A stretch of DNA of 64,000 bases from Neopestalotiopsis rosae (Eukaryota > Ascomycota > Sordariomycetes > Amphisphaeriales > Sporocadaceae). The DNA is taken from contig JALGAS010000008.1 in the NCBI GenBank assembly GCA_023078685.1, forward strand, positions 310,001 through 374,000. The letters are read 5' to 3'. This document shows, one piece after another, positions 1-12,002 of this stretch (position 1 is its first letter; each line of letters begins with the position of its first letter). The translations under genes and the position numbers were made by a program. The notes under the pieces are model-generated. The model was not told where the DNA came from, did no database searches, and worked only from the letters and a program-made list of their open reading frames with translations.

Positions 1-2192
1 TTATGATTGCGACGTGCAAGTCATGCCGTTGTTATGAAGCAAAATACAAGCACCGTTTGTATATGCCGAGCCAGTGCAATATGGAGGACACGATCAAACC
101 AGCCAAAAGCTCACGTTGTGCAGCAAGTATTGATGACGGTATCCAATGTGTACCGGCTCAAGACACAGAGAAAGCTTCCAGAATCCATTCATTGATATCA
201 TGTTGCAACTGCCGCTGCAGATAATTTATGGTGCGAGAAATTTCTCATGCGATACAATAGCGGTAGGATCGCGATCGGCAATGGGAGCTCGCGTATCCCT
301 GGTTGCACCAGGTGCGATTTGGCCAAGTGTGTGCCTCTGGATGGGCATGACCATAAATTGCCCTCACCGGTTCAAAATCTTTGATCAACTCAACAGAATA
401 CCGACTCTTCTGGGTTAATTCGCTTAGCAGACGTGGCCTTACACTCGATGCGCCAAATGTACTCTAGAGTCCGACCTATTTCATGTCCACAGCAACTGGA
501 TAGAGTCAATGACCCAGCTCTCTACTTCAGACGTCGTGGAATATCGCCCAATATCACAATCAATGGCCTCCCCTCCCACTCTAGACCTACAAAATGATTT
601 CGTAACATAGCCGCTTCCGATTACGTGCATGGCATTAGACAATGGGCAATCATGCATCGCTTCCATATTGTCTGGCTTCCAGTGATTAATGCATCCGAAT
701 CTAGAAGATTTTGCACTCGTCTTACATAATACATATTACGCATGTTGTTCATCTTAATGTCTCTACACGGACACCTCGACGGGATTGGAGAGTAGATTGA
801 TACTATGGAGGAAAGACGTCAAGACAGGTGTAACGAACAAGAGCACTAGAGAAGAACACATACTAGGTCAAAAGTTGTCTAGTTTGCTTCGAGTAGAGAG
901 GCTATTTGCACCGAGTATCTGGGTGGATATGGCGTTTGTTGACCGTTCTTCATATCAGCTTTGCAAGTTTCGGGGGCATGCTGGATCGAGCCAGAATGCG
1001 CCCAGCGCCATAACTTGGTGGGCATTTGGATTCTCAACTCGGATCATTCAAGGCCCTCAGTTAGAACTGCGTCCACGTTCTGAGGATGTGCTGCTTCTTT
1101 GATCTTACATTACATTGCCTTGTATCATATTTAGGTGCCTAGCAGGTTATTAAAATCATAGGGTTGATGAGATGGGCACGTACGGTGCGGCCAAATTTCG
1201 ATGCAGTGATCTCCTTGCACGGTATTTTGATCCTCAGCTTGGCTCAGATCGTTTTATTGAATTCTACATGTTCAGTCATACCTCCCTACGACACCAAATC
1301 GACAGTTTCGTGAGTTGCAAGCTGGGGCGGGCTAGTTGCGTTTAAGCTTTTCTCAGGGTCAAAGTTGAAGGACAGTGGATCATTGACAGTGTTTCCGCCA
1401 TAGTCTGAAGATTAATAGAGCTTTAGCCACCATCTACCGGAACGGCCCGAACGCCAGGCGCCTATAGGGCATCCGCGGGGCCCGAACCACTATACTCGCA
1501 GTATTTTGGGCCGATGGACTTTAGGTCACCTCATGCATATTCCGGCTGTTATTTACAATCGATACCCATTCTTATAGATTGTAACATCTAGCAGCCCCTT
1601 GCATATATGTCACTTGTTAACTCCACAGGTCACAGGTGCATTGGTTTGGTCTCGCCAATCAAGGCCAAACATCTCTCCGCCAATGGAGGATTGCCCGATT
1701 AGGAAGGCGACCACTCGTCCTGACTTACTGGGTATCGACGCGCAACCGCCAAGGGAAAGGATAATTGATGGCCATACCCAGGCTCACCAGGCAGTTCTAA
1801 AACCCCGACCTGGTCCCCTTTCTATTCTTCTACTCCGACTCTGGGCGCCATGCCGAATGCAGTGCCGGGCCCAGGCCTGTGGAATCCCGGGCTCGTTCCC
1901 TCCAGGTATGAATAGAGACTTCTTGAGAAGCTATACCTTTTTCAGTGGACCCATGATTTTTCGCATTCTTGAACAGCTTCCATATACGTCCGAGTTAGCC
2001 GAATGAGACGTGATGGTTTAAATCACCCTTTCACCCACTTCCCGTCGTACCGGATTTGAGTAAGCCATCGACTTTGATAATCTACATGATGTACAAGACG
2101 ATCAAAACCCTTAGTTCGTTACAGGAGTAGATCTCATCGGCTTCCTCCTGACGTCTTGCAGTCGTCAACCACGTCTGAGCTCAACAAGAACG
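1..2192. other. No gene supported
   Basis: Only short frames are open here, the longest about 135 codons at 1599-2006. Their composition is not protein-like, and none can be joined by splice sites into a recognisable domain. The last few hundred bases presumably hold the promoter of the tyrosinase-like gene that starts at 2193. A gene continuing from outside the left edge cannot be excluded. Confidence 0.5.
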
Positions 2193-3531
2193 ATGTCATT
2201 CCTCCGAACTGCAGGGCTTCTGCTTCTGGTATCGTCCTTAGCCGCAGCATTGCCTCAGGTCAATTTGAAGAGAGACGATATTGAGACAAACTGCACCGAT
2301 ATTCGGCAACGAGTGCCCTGGACAAAACTCTCTCAAGATGAAAAGTTGTCGTATATCGAAGCCGACTTGTGTCTGATGAACAAACCTTCAAAGGCAGGCT
2401 TGGCTGGAGCGGTTACTCGCTGGGATGACCTGCAATGGCCACAGTATGCTATATATGCCCTTTTCTTCATATCTTATTTCTTTTCCCTCCTTCACACTTT
2501 CGTCAGGATACAACATGATTCGATCTCAACAACTTGATTCCTGGAAAGGAGTATCATACGCTGACTCTAGACACTGAGTAGTATCACGCAGACTGTGACT
2601 ATACATAATGTGGTACGCAGAAGACAGAGCTCATCAGATGGCACTCCAGCTAACGTATAGTCAGGGCGGCTTTCTCCCATTTCATAGGTACTATGTGACA
2701 GCACATGAGACATTGATCCGGGACGAGTGCGGCTATACTGGCCGACTGCCGTACTGGGATGAGGTGGCAGAAGTTGCGAACATGTCGGCTTCAGAACTCT
2801 TCCAAGACCAGTATTATGGCGCAAACGGGGCAGGTGGTGATAGTTGTATCTCCAACGGGCCCTTTGCCAACCTGACGTTGCGATTCCTCGCGAACAATGA
2901 GCTGGGTGACCACTGCCTGAGCCGCCAATTCGATCAGTTCTCCTTCAGTGCAGCGGCACAAAACTATATCAACAAGTGCAACACCTTTACCAAGTATATT
3001 CTGGCATGGAATTGCTTCACGTTGGCACCACATAGCGCTGGCCATAACGGGGTTGGCGGAATAGTGAGAAAATCCCTACCACCCTCCCACCCCCGAGAGA
3101 CTACACCATGATCAGAGTTGGCTAATAGGGATTCATGCTCATCAGATGTCTGACCCGACATTCTCGCCTGGCGATCCCCTCTTCTACCTACACCACGCGT
3201 ATCTTGATAAGCTTTGGTGGGAGTGGCAAGTTTAAGCTCTTGTTGACTGACAGAGGCCTCTCACTAACCTTGACGCAGGCAGAAACTCGACTATCCAGCC
3301 CGACTGCATGATATGGGCGGAGTGAACGTGCCGCGCACTCTTGACCCTTCGAGCCCCGACTATCCACCATCTGCGGTGACGGATTACTTTGGCGACAATG
3401 GCACAACGACGACTCTGAACCATAACCTCTGGATGACCGACTTGGTGCCCAATGTAACCATTGCCGACATAATGAATCTCAATGGGCCCACGGTATGTTC
3501 GGAATACCTCAACGCCGAGGATATGGAATAG
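2193..3531 (+). CDS. Secreted tyrosinase-like copper protein
   Basis: Exons 2193-2443, 2628-3063, 3146-3229 and 3280-3531 give 340 residues and close in frame. Residues 1-19 form a hydrophobic signal peptide, followed by a Lys-Arg pair (26-27) that could be a Kex2 site. Tyrosinases oxidise phenols to quinones with a dicopper centre. The family pattern is clear: FLPFHRYY and ECGYTG..PYWD for CuA, then HSAGH (H219, H223) and PLFYLHH (H245/H246) for CuB. CuA keeps H86 and H103, but the position where relatives carry the middle copper ligand is Tyr94 (codon TAT at 2656). With a binuclear centre short of one ligand, activity is doubtful. The first intron (184 nt) is long and its acceptor is the least certain junction; another choice would shift residues 84-86 only. 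Extracellular location is inferred from the signal peptide. Confidence 0.83.
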
Positions 3532-4561
3532 ACAATTGTATAGAAGACGGTCATCGAGGAGACCTAATACAAGTGTCAATACCTGCATAATACCATCCAT
3601 TTACATTTTTTGTTGCCAAAAGATTCCATTAAAGAGGCCTGGTTGAAGAGCGTGCCTGTAAGCTCAAGGTATTAATGAGACTTCTGCACCACTTGGCCGT
3701 CCCTACCAGGTACCTAGACATAGGCTATCTGACTTTCTTGATGATGCATTGAATTCGTATATCTACTTATATTGAATTGACCGGATGACATTGATTGTAT
3801 TTACGAAAAGCGTTACGAACATCCTTCTCTAGCGGCACGAAGGTTGGTCAGATTGTCTGGGCGGGCTTAGCTGCATAGAGTTCCTGTCTCAGCTTGACCA
3901 TTTGCATTGATACTTGAGTCTTGATTCCTCGCCGACAGCTTACCCCAATTAGCTTCCAAGGTTAGGTACCTGTTCCAGGGCTGCCTACTGTACGTAGCGG
4001 TGGGCGGGCTGCTGGAATTGCATGACATTTTACGGGGAAAAGGGCGCTAACAAGGAAGAAACGGGCGTGGGATGTGGAGGTGAATTGCAGAACATGCCAC
4101 AGACCTCAGCACATGCAATGGACTATGGGCACTGTTTCCAGGTAGCGCGCCAATGAGAGAGAATTCCGATCCCCCGAGCGGAGCAAGCTGGAATAATGTT
4201 CCGCTCCAGCAAAGCAAGTACAAGCGGGCGACTGGCGGGCGTTCACGGGGTGACCTCCAGCGGCAGTGCGCTAAAACCTCAGCGGTGGATCCGCCAAACA
4301 GCTCACTCTGGCGTCGACTGAGTCCTGACCGATTGCGACGTGAAGCTCAGGTAAAAAGACCCCGATATTCCGGAGCTCTCACCTCGAATCTCGTACTATT
4401 ATTGCCAGCTACAAAATCGAGTCATTCACGTTGTCTCACTCGAACCACATCCCCTTCCTCAACCCACTCCTGTGAACCAGCGAGACTTTCACGAGGACAA
4501 CGTCTCTGTCAATTCACATCTTTTCATCTGCTTTTTCCAACGACATAATACAGACTTCACC
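3532..4561. other. Intergenic; 3' end of tyrosinase gene and AAT promoter
   Basis: I see no gene. A TGAGTCC heptamer at about 4319 differs by one base from the general amino-acid-control site, and it lies about 240 bp before the aspartate aminotransferase start. A frame open at 4153-4548 runs through this promoter and has no protein-like features. Confidence 0.5.
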
Positions 4562-6158
4562 ATGCTTCCTGCACTGCGCATCGCCTCGCGCCGTGTGCCT
4601 GCCGTGCGCCGGTCTGCGGCCTTCCAAGCTGCTCGCGCTGCTTCGACCTGGGCCAATGTCCCTCAGGGTCCCCCCGATGTACGTGTTTTCTTGAGAGGCA
4701 GACATAAGTATGAATCATTAAGCTAATTGAGCTATTCTGCAGGCCATTCTAGGTATGTTGTCTACCATTTACTGATTTTTCGCCTACTACAAAAGCTGTC
4801 TACACCCCAAGTCAACCTCGAGACGAAGCTCCAACATGACGCAACGCTCAGAAACGAACAAGCGGCCCACATCAATCACAACAACAAGAATGTACACTAA
4901 CATATTTCCTCACAGGTATCACTGAGGCTTTCAAGGCCGACTCTTTCGACAAGAAGATCAACTTGGGTAAGTCTGCCTCTCATGCCAGGAATAACTCAGC
5001 GACAGAGTTCTACGCCACCTGGCTACAAGATCGTGCCACTCACTCATCATCACTCTAGGTGTCGGTGCTTACCGTGACGACCAGGGCAAGCCCTACGTCC
5101 TTCCTTCCGTCCGTGCTGCTGAGGAAAAGGTCATTGCCAGCCGCCTGAACAAGGAGTACGCTGGTATCACTGGTCTTCCCGACTTCACCAAGGCTGCCGC
5201 TGTCCTCGCCTACGGCAAGGACTCCTCTGCCCTCGACCGCCTGGTCATCACCCAGTCCATCTCGGGTACTGGTGCCCTCCGAATTGGCGCTGCCTTCCTC
5301 CAGCGATTCTACCCCGGTGCCAAGAAGATCTACATTCCCACCCCCTCGTGGGCCAACCACGGCGCCGTCTTCAAGGATGCCGGCCTCGAGGTCGAGAAGT
5401 ACCGATACTATGACAAGAACACCATTGGCCTCGACTTCCAGGGCATGCTTGCCGACATCAAGGCTGCTCCCAAGGGCAGCATCTTCCTGTTCCACGCTTG
5501 CGCCCACAACCCCACTGGTGTCGACCCTACCGAGACTCAGTGGAGGGAGCTGAGCGACGCCGTCAAGGAGGCTGGCCACTACTCTTTCTTCGACATGGCC
5601 TACCAGGGCTTCGCTTCTGGTAACACCGACAAGGACGCCTTTGCCGTCCGCCACTTTGTCAAGGAGGGCCACAACATCTGCCTGGCTCAGTCCTTCGCCA
5701 AGAACATGGGTCTCTACGGTGAGCGTGTCGGTGCCTTCTCCATTGTCGCCGAGGATGCCGACGAGAAGAAGAGAATCGACTCCCAGGTCAAGATCTTGGT
5801 CCGCCCTCTGTACTCCAACCCTCCCGTCCACGGTGCCCGCATTGCTTCCCAGATCTTGAACGACCCCGCTCTGTACGAGCAGTGGCTCCTGGAGGTCAAG
5901 GAGATGGCTGACCGCATCATCAAGATGCGTGCTCTGCTCAAGGAGAACCTTGAGAAGCTTGGCAGCAAGCACGACTGGAGCCACATCACCAGCCAGATTG
6001 GCATGTTCGCCTACACTGGCCTTGAGCCCGCCCAGATGGATGCTCTCGCCCAGGAGCACAGCGTGTACGCCACCAAGGATGGACGTATCAGTGTCGCTGG
6101 TATCACCAGCGAGAATGTTGGTCGTCTGGCCGAGGCCATCTACAAGGTCAAGGGTTAG
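4562..6158 (+). CDS. AAT1: Aspartate aminotransferase, mitochondrial
   Basis: Exons 4562-4678, 4743-4752, 4916-4966 and 5059-6158 give 425 residues, the normal length for the mitochondrial enzyme. It interconverts aspartate plus 2-oxoglutarate and oxaloacetate plus glutamate using PLP, serving the malate-aspartate shuttle and nitrogen metabolism. The first ~30 residues are rich in Arg and Ala with no acidic residues, a typical matrix-targeting presequence. Family landmarks are [15 protein letters not shown], the HNPTGVDPT motif and [14 protein letters not shown], where Lys274 should form the Schiff base with PLP. The second exon is only 10 nt long (reads A-I-L-G with the next exon), yet donors and acceptors on both sides are canonical and the frame demands it. 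The long antisense frame at 5055-6059 is a shadow of this GC-rich, codon-biased gene, which suggests high expression. Confidence 0.96.
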
Positions 6159-8280
6159 ATTGTGTACAAATGATGTAATGAAAAAAAATCTGGGGCGTTC
6201 TTGATGTGCGATAAGCGAGTGACGGCTTCATCTTAGATACCTTCATAGACACAGGAATCATTCGGCCTTCTTTTGGCTATGTAGCCAGACTTTGGTCTGA
6301 AACAGTACTAGAATGGATCAAAAGCCATACCATTTCTTTTTCAACCTAGCGAATGCATTCAACTTTGGAAAGTGCTGCAGCTAAACCTGCGTGATCTACC
6401 AATGATCCAGACAGGGGGGCGATGCTTTCAACGAATATGTTATTCCCCATATGAAAAGTACTAGAACACGGTTCAAACAACCACTGATAACTGGCTCATG
6501 TACTTATCCACCCGTCCTTGGTGGAAGCTCAGTAGAAATCTACGTCCACGAGCTCCCGGCACAATCATCTTGTCCGATGATCATTATTGAATTTTGCATA
6601 TCTCGTCTGATTCTGACTTTTATCTAGAATTAATTTGTAAAGTTGTATACCTATAAAATACGATGATGGCCGCATCCACATGTACGGTCTCGTATATATG
6701 CTGCTTCTGTACAGAGCACTGTAGTAACGGTTCCGCGGTGGCAAGAAACTAATTATTTGCGTAAATGCTCTCAACAGATTTCCAAGTATCGACAACTATA
6801 CCAAACTGGGGAGTAATGATTCTTGATTGGACCTTGGGGTGTTCAACACACGGCTGGATATGCTGAAGTTCTCTTCCAAAACTGAAAGAAAACGGAGGGT
6901 AAGTAAAACAAAATAAAACAAAGGCAGGTTCTTTGCAGGTCTTCCCAAACTATCCGATACTTTCAGACTCGTATGGAACGAACCAGAGAATGGAATATAT
7001 AACGTTTTGAATCTCGTATCATGGTATGAGATGTCGAAGAGCTTAACCCAGCACCGAATGGTTTGAAGATCGTTTTGGCAGCGAGTGACAGAAGTGTTTC
7101 GTACTAGATCAGGAGGAACAAGCTCATGGGCTGAAGAGCTTGAGGCGACAAGTTGTATCCCCAGAATCCCTTCGCGCTTGTATCAGGGCGGCATGGCCCT
7201 TCCAACCGTCAATCGGGGGCGGATCACCTAGACACGTGGGAATGTAGTCAATGACAGGGATAGAGGATATCCTGACAATTCAGACTATCATGCTCACGGT
7301 ATCGCAGAACAAACTATTCCTGCTACCAGGAGCGTGTCGCCAATAAGGAGGTGTAGTCATTATGATTTTTGTCATCAAATGTCAATATTGTGGCTATAGG
7401 AGCTGCTTACTGGGCTCAGATGAGAGGTCAGCTTTACGCATCCTATCTAATCTTGTATTGCTTTCAGTATCCCAGTATGCCAGTGGCTTGGCCCCTGCCT
7501 GATAACAAGTTACTTCGTGTATCGAGTCCCTGAGAGTCCAGAGTCATGCCCGAAAAGCCTCGGTTCACCTGCCAGGAAACGATGCGCAGTCGTACGTGAT
7601 ATCCTATAGTTGTATACTACTAGGCTCCAGATTTGTGTATAGGTCAAGCAGTATGTCCCTGTAGTAGCTGGTCAAGACTCACATTTCTGGAATCTTTTCA
7701 CATGACACGTTGAAGACGTGTAGACATAGTCACTCATCATATATGAGTCTGGCCAATATCATAACTATTCAAACCTGCCAAATAAGAAAAAGGATTAATT
7801 GCTTGGTTACATAGGACAACCAATAGCAGAGTAAGCGGAGTAAGCGAATCGTAGTCACCGAGTCTATTCCGTCACCAACGACATGGGGCCGGTATCGCCG
7901 CACGTTCACTTCTCTGAATTTTGGCTGGGGGCGAAAAGCACGCGCCGTTTAGCGAGCCCAGCAGCGGGCCCGCTGCCCCTCTAACCCATAGCCGAGCAGC
8001 GAGCTGTAGTGTAAATCAGGGCCCGCAGGGACAGCCGCTGGCCGTTTCGACGTACTATGCAGGGCCGCTGCGATCGCGGGGCAGAAGCGCAAAGAAATGT
8101 GAGTGTGTGCGAGTGAGGGGCGTTCTGAGTGACTGCTCAAAAATTATTCAATTGATTATTCGATTTCATCCCACCAACCAAAAGAGTCCACCTCTCGCCT
8201 GTCCCCTGCAAATTGACGACCCAGGATAGAATAGACAAATACCTTGACCTCCTACTACCTTGCCTAGGTATTCATAAAAA
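6159..8280. other. Intergenic; no gene seen
   Basis: More than 2 kb between the aminotransferase and tryptophan synthase genes. The open frames are short, and the one at 7921-8229 shows no domain. The stretch from about 7920 to 8130 is more GC-rich than its surroundings and may be the distal tryptophan synthase promoter. I see no RNA gene, repeat family or transposon motif. Confidence 0.5.
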
Positions 8281-8286
8281 GAGTCA

Positions 8287-8370
8287 TCTCCTGCCTCTTG
8301 GCTTCCCCTACTACCCTTCTATATTCCTCCTCTCTGTCCTCCTCCCCCATCTTCTCTCCCTCATAATACG
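8287..8370 (+). promoter_or_regulatory. Pyrimidine-rich core promoter tract of tryptophan synthase gene
   Basis: This block is strongly biased to C and T on the coding strand (runs such as CCTCCTCTCTGTCCTCCTCC). It lies 160-245 bp before the tryptophan synthase start. CT-rich tracts just upstream of transcription starts are common in filamentous fungal housekeeping genes. The exact start site cannot be read from sequence. Confidence 0.5.
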
Positions 8371-8380
8371 ACGACCCCAG

Positions 8381-8387
8381 TGAGTCA
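8381..8387 (+). promoter_or_regulatory. TGAGTCA cross-pathway-control element
   Basis: The palindromic heptamer TGAGTCA is an exact match to the TGA(C/G)TCA site bound by the bZIP activators Gcn4 (yeast), CPC1 (Neurospora) and CpcA (Aspergillus), which induce amino-acid biosynthesis genes on starvation. It stands 145 bp before the tryptophan synthase start codon, a plausible place for such a site. Function here is inferred from match and context. Confidence 0.65.
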
Positions 8388-8531
8388 GAGGTTCGACTAC
8401 CCTACCATAAAACGAAGTCCAGATCACCTTCTACTCTTCCGATCTGCCCATCTCGTCCTCGACTTCTCACTCATCAATTCACTCATTGTATTCCCACTTA
8501 GACTTCTCGACAAGATACATCTTTGGTCAAC

Positions 8532-10862
8532 ATGGACGGATTGAAGCAGACATTCAAGCGGTGCAAGGCCGAGAACCGGGTATGTCACCCTAAGAGAGCC
8601 GCTGTCTCTCCCCCATACTACCCTCAGCTGCCCTCACGATGCTGGATATGATCGTCGTGCATGCTCAATTGCCTCTACGAAGACTTGCTAACCTGTTGCT
8701 CATACAGTCTGCCCTTGTGACCTATGTCACGGCTGGCTACCCCAAGCCCGAGGACACGCCGAACATCATGATGGCTATGCAAAAGGGTGGTGCAGGTACG
8801 GACTGTCAGAAGTCATGGATGTTGGTGGAAGTATGCTAACGGAACCTGTATAGACGTCATCGAGCTCGGTGTGCCTTTCACAGACCCTATTGCCGACGGC
8901 CCTACCATTCAGACTGCCAACACCGTCGCCCTGGAAAATGGCGTTACAGTTGGCAACGTGATTCAGATGGTTCGCGATGCTAGGAAACAAGGATGCACAG
9001 TTCCCGTACTGTTGATGGGTTACTACAACCCCTTGTTGTCGTACGGCGAGGAGGCACTACTCACCGACTGCAAGGAGGCTGGTGTAAATGGATTTATTGT
9101 CTGCGACTTGCCCCCCGAGGAGGCTGTTTCTTTCCGCAAGTTCTGCAGCAGTGGTGGCCTCAGCTACGTTCCCCTGATTGCCCCTGCCACCAGTGACGCA
9201 CGCATGAAGCTGCTCTGCGCCCTGGCCGACAGCTTCATCTACGTCGTCTCCCGACAGGGTGTCACTGGTGCCTCGGGATCGCTCAACGCCGGTCTCCCTG
9301 CCCTCGTCGCCAGGGTGAAGTCCTACAGTGGCGACAAGCCCGCTGCCGTTGGATTCGGTGTCTCCACTCGGGACCACTTCAAGAGCGTTGCCGAAGTCGC
9401 AGATGGTGTCGTCATTGGCTCGCAAATCGTGACCACCCTGCAGAAGGCCGAGGCCGGCAATGGGCCGAAGGCTGTGGAGGAGTACTGCTCCTACGTTTGC
9501 GGGCGCTCCACTTCTGCAGAGGAAGAGCACACGCGCGAGGTTGGTATTATCGAGGCCATCAATGGCGCCAAGGCACCCGAGGCAGCCCCCACTGTCAACG
9601 GTGTCATTACCGAGCATGACGATGCCGATCTGGTGGCCAAGCTCGGTGCTCTGCACGGCAGCATTCCCGACCGCTTCGGTGAGTTCGGTGGTCAATATGT
9701 GCCCGAATCCTTGATGGACTGCCTGTCACAGCTTGAGGAGGGCTTCAATGCCATCAAGGACGATCCCAAGTTCTGGGAGGAGTACCGCTCGTACTACCCC
9801 TGGATTGGTCGGCCAGGACATCTGCAGCTCGCCGAGCGCCTGACCGAGTACGCCGGAGGTGCCAACATCTGGTTGAAGCGTGAGGATCTGAACCACACCG
9901 GATCTCACAAGATCAACAATGCTCTAGGACAGATCCTTCTTGCCAGGAGATTGGGCAAGACCAAGATCATTGCCGAGACTGGTGCCGGACAGCACGGCGT
10001 TGCCACTGCAACTGTCTGTGCCAAGTTTGGCATGGAATGCACAGTATACATGGGTGCCGAGGATGTCCGCCGCCAGGCACTCAACGTCTTCCGAATGCGT
10101 CTGCTCGGTGCAAAGGTTGTCGCTGTCGAAGCCGGCTCGAAGACTCTCCGAGACGCCGTCAACGAAGCCCTTCGCGCCTGGGTTGTCGACCTCGATGATA
10201 CTCACTACATCATTGGATCTGCCATCGGTCCTCACCCCTTCCCTACCATTGTCCGAACCTTCCAGTCGGTCATTGGAAACGAGACCAAGGAGCAGCTGAT
10301 GGCCAAGCGAGGCAAGCTGCCCGATGCCGTCGTGGCTTGCGTTGGTGGCGGTTCAAATGCTGTGGGTATGTTTTACCCCTTCAGCAACGACCCAAGCGTG
10401 AAGCTCTTGGGTGTTGAGGCCGGAGGTGATGGCGTAGAGACTGCCAGGCACAGTGCTACGCTTTCTGGCGGTACCAAGGGTGTGCTGCACGGAGTCCGTA
10501 CCTACGTCTTGCAGAATGAGCACGGTCAGATCTCCGACACTCACTCCGTCTCTGCTGGCCTCGACTACCCGGGTGTCGGCCCCGAATTGGCGTCTTGGAA
10601 GGACAGCGAGCGTGCCAAGTACGTTGCTGCAACGGATGCCGAGGCTTTCCTTGGATTCAAGTTGATGTCCCAACTCGAGGGTATCATCCCTGCTCTCGAG
10701 AGTGCTCACGGTATCTTTGGAGCCATTGAGCTTGCCAAGACTATGAAGAAGGGTGAGGACGTTGTCATTTGCCTGAGTGGACGTGGTGACAAGGATGTAC
10801 AGAGTGTGGCTGATGAGCTGCCCACGATTGGTCCCAAGATTGGCTGGGACCTGCGCTTTTAA
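8532..10862 (+). CDS. TRP5: Tryptophan synthase, bifunctional alpha-beta
   Basis: Exons 8532-8579, 8708-8795 and 8854-10862 give 714 residues. It performs the last step of tryptophan synthesis: the alpha part releases indole from indole-3-glycerol phosphate and the beta part condenses it with serine on PLP. The order is alpha first (about residues 1-260), a linker of about 40 residues, then beta, as in the fused fungal enzymes (trp-3 of Neurospora, TRP5 of yeast). Both alpha catalytic acids fall in [14 protein letters not shown] as Glu49 and Asp60, the same numbers as in bacterial TrpA. The beta part has [10 protein letters not shown], the PLP lysine Lys398 in [26 protein letters not shown] and the phosphate-binding loop VGGGSNA. 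The start is fixed by a short first exon whose donor GTATGT is in phase. A TGAGTCA element lies 145 bp upstream. Confidence 0.97.
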
Positions 10863-11300
10863 GAGCTTTATACCCGTCTGATTTGTTTAGAGGAAGGAGG
10901 ATTTTTCTAATGTTTTGGTTCGGAGTTGGCGGGAAAATGATATATCATTCTGACATTGGGGGCGTCCTTTTTGAACAGCAATATCTGTTGTAGAATGATA
11001 CACAAGATAGATCGATCTATAAAAGTACAGAATTGAGACTGGTCATTGATGTATATTTTTGGATCTTGATACATGTACTACATGGCTCTCGAGTCTATGC
11101 CCCTGTGTTCTCGTGAATGCGAATGCATGGTAGCGGTCTTTTGTACAGTGAATATTGGGTGTTACAGAGCACATCGTGCCTAGCCCCAATGCTATTTGTT
11201 TGCAAGATTGGGCTCAAGAGAGTTGAGGTTGTGCATAACGGCAACCGCCGTGGTTGGGCAAGCGCTCACACTGCCAACCACTCGCTCATGAAAGGCAACC
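10863..11300. other. Convergent 3' flanks; no gene seen
   Basis: This interval separates the ends of the tryptophan synthase (+) and bL28m (-) genes. It is AT-richer than the flanking coding DNA and presumably holds both 3' untranslated regions. No poly(A) signal can be assigned with confidence. Confidence 0.5.
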
Positions 11301-12002
11301 CTACTGCGGCGTATTCCTCGTCTCGGTGACTTTGCTGACTGGCTCCTCGGCCATGAACTTTTCCTCGACAACCTCCTCCCCAATGACGAACTCGTCCTCC
11401 CGCGCCAGCATGGCATCAATCTCAGCAATCTCTTCCGGGCTGGGCGCAGCCTCGGCGACTTCCGCGGATCCCTTGGGCGGCAGTCCCATGGCCTCACGCT
11501 CCCTCGCCCACTTTTCCTGAACGGGCGCGCTCTGCATGACCTTCCAGCGCAACCTCCAGCCGGCGGGACCGAGCTCCTTGATGCGGCGCTGCTTGGTGCC
11601 GAGCAGGTACTCGTCAATGCCGCCGAGGCGGTCGATGGTGCGGAGGACGTGGGCGGTCAGGCGGGTGCGGATGAACATGTTGAGGCTCGGGGACCAGAGG
11701 CGCTTGGTGTGGCGGTTCGGCCGCCACGACGTGGGCTGCTTGATGTTGTGCTCTTCCGACACGGTGTTGCCGAACCGGATCTTGGAGGTGCCGTACAGGC
11801 CCGAGTTGCGCTGCTTGTACCACCGAAAGGGCCCGTAGGGGTAGTCGGGCACGCGCTCAAAGGGCACCTTGAGGTGCGTGGGCGTCTGGCGCGAGGCTGT
11901 CGCCGTTGTGCTGAAGGCTGCGCGGGTCGCGGCGGCTGAAGAAGATGGCTGGGCGAGCAGACACCTCGTCGTCGGTGCTGCCATTGGCCTGAGGGCGACC
12001 AT
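11301..12002 (-). CDS. MRPL24: Mitochondrial large-subunit ribosomal protein bL28m
   Basis: One uninterrupted frame of 233 residues. The product is the mitochondrial form of bacterial L28 (Mrpl24 in yeast), part of the large mitoribosomal subunit. The first ~45 residues are Ala/Arg/Ser/Thr-rich with almost no acids, as expected for a matrix presequence. The core follows: GLYGTSKIRFGNTVSEEHN, then RRTWRPN-like TSWRPNRHTKRLWSPSLN and RTRLTAHVLRTIDRLGGIDEYL. The L28-specific pattern is G..I..GN..S...........W.PN......L. The C-terminal ~60 residues are acidic and low in complexity. The frame stays open 85 codons further upstream, but the presequence-like start at 12002 is the natural one. It shares a divergent promoter region with the gene at 12738. 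Confidence 0.9.
   Translation of the reverse strand: MVALRPMAAPTTRCLLAQPSSSAAATRAAFSTTATASRQTPTHLKVPFERVPDYPYGPFRWYKQRNSGLYGTSKIRFGNTVSEEHNIKQPTSWRPNRHTKRLWSPSLNMFIRTRLTAHVLRTIDRLGGIDEYLLGTKQRRIKELGPAGWRLRWKVMQSAPVQEKWAREREAMGLPPKGSAEVAEAAPSPEEIAEIDAMLAREDEFVIGEEVVEEKFMAEEPVSKVTETRNTPQ

Noticed and set aside
5055..6059. 334-codon antisense frame inside the aspartate aminotransferase gene
   Set aside because: It mirrors a strongly codon-biased gene whose third positions avoid A, so antisense stops are rare. The translation is low-complexity Leu/Val/Gly with no domain.
7921..8229. 102-codon frame before tryptophan synthase
   Set aside because: It lies in the promoter region, has no domain, and its composition reflects a local GC-rich patch.
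8390..8396. GGTTCGACT resembling a tRNA B box
   Set aside because: No A box, acceptor pairing or cloverleaf around it. It lies in the tryptophan synthase leader.
9057..9695. 212-codon antisense frame in the tryptophan synthase gene
   Set aside because: Same codon-bias effect as above. The sense strand encodes a fully conserved enzyme.
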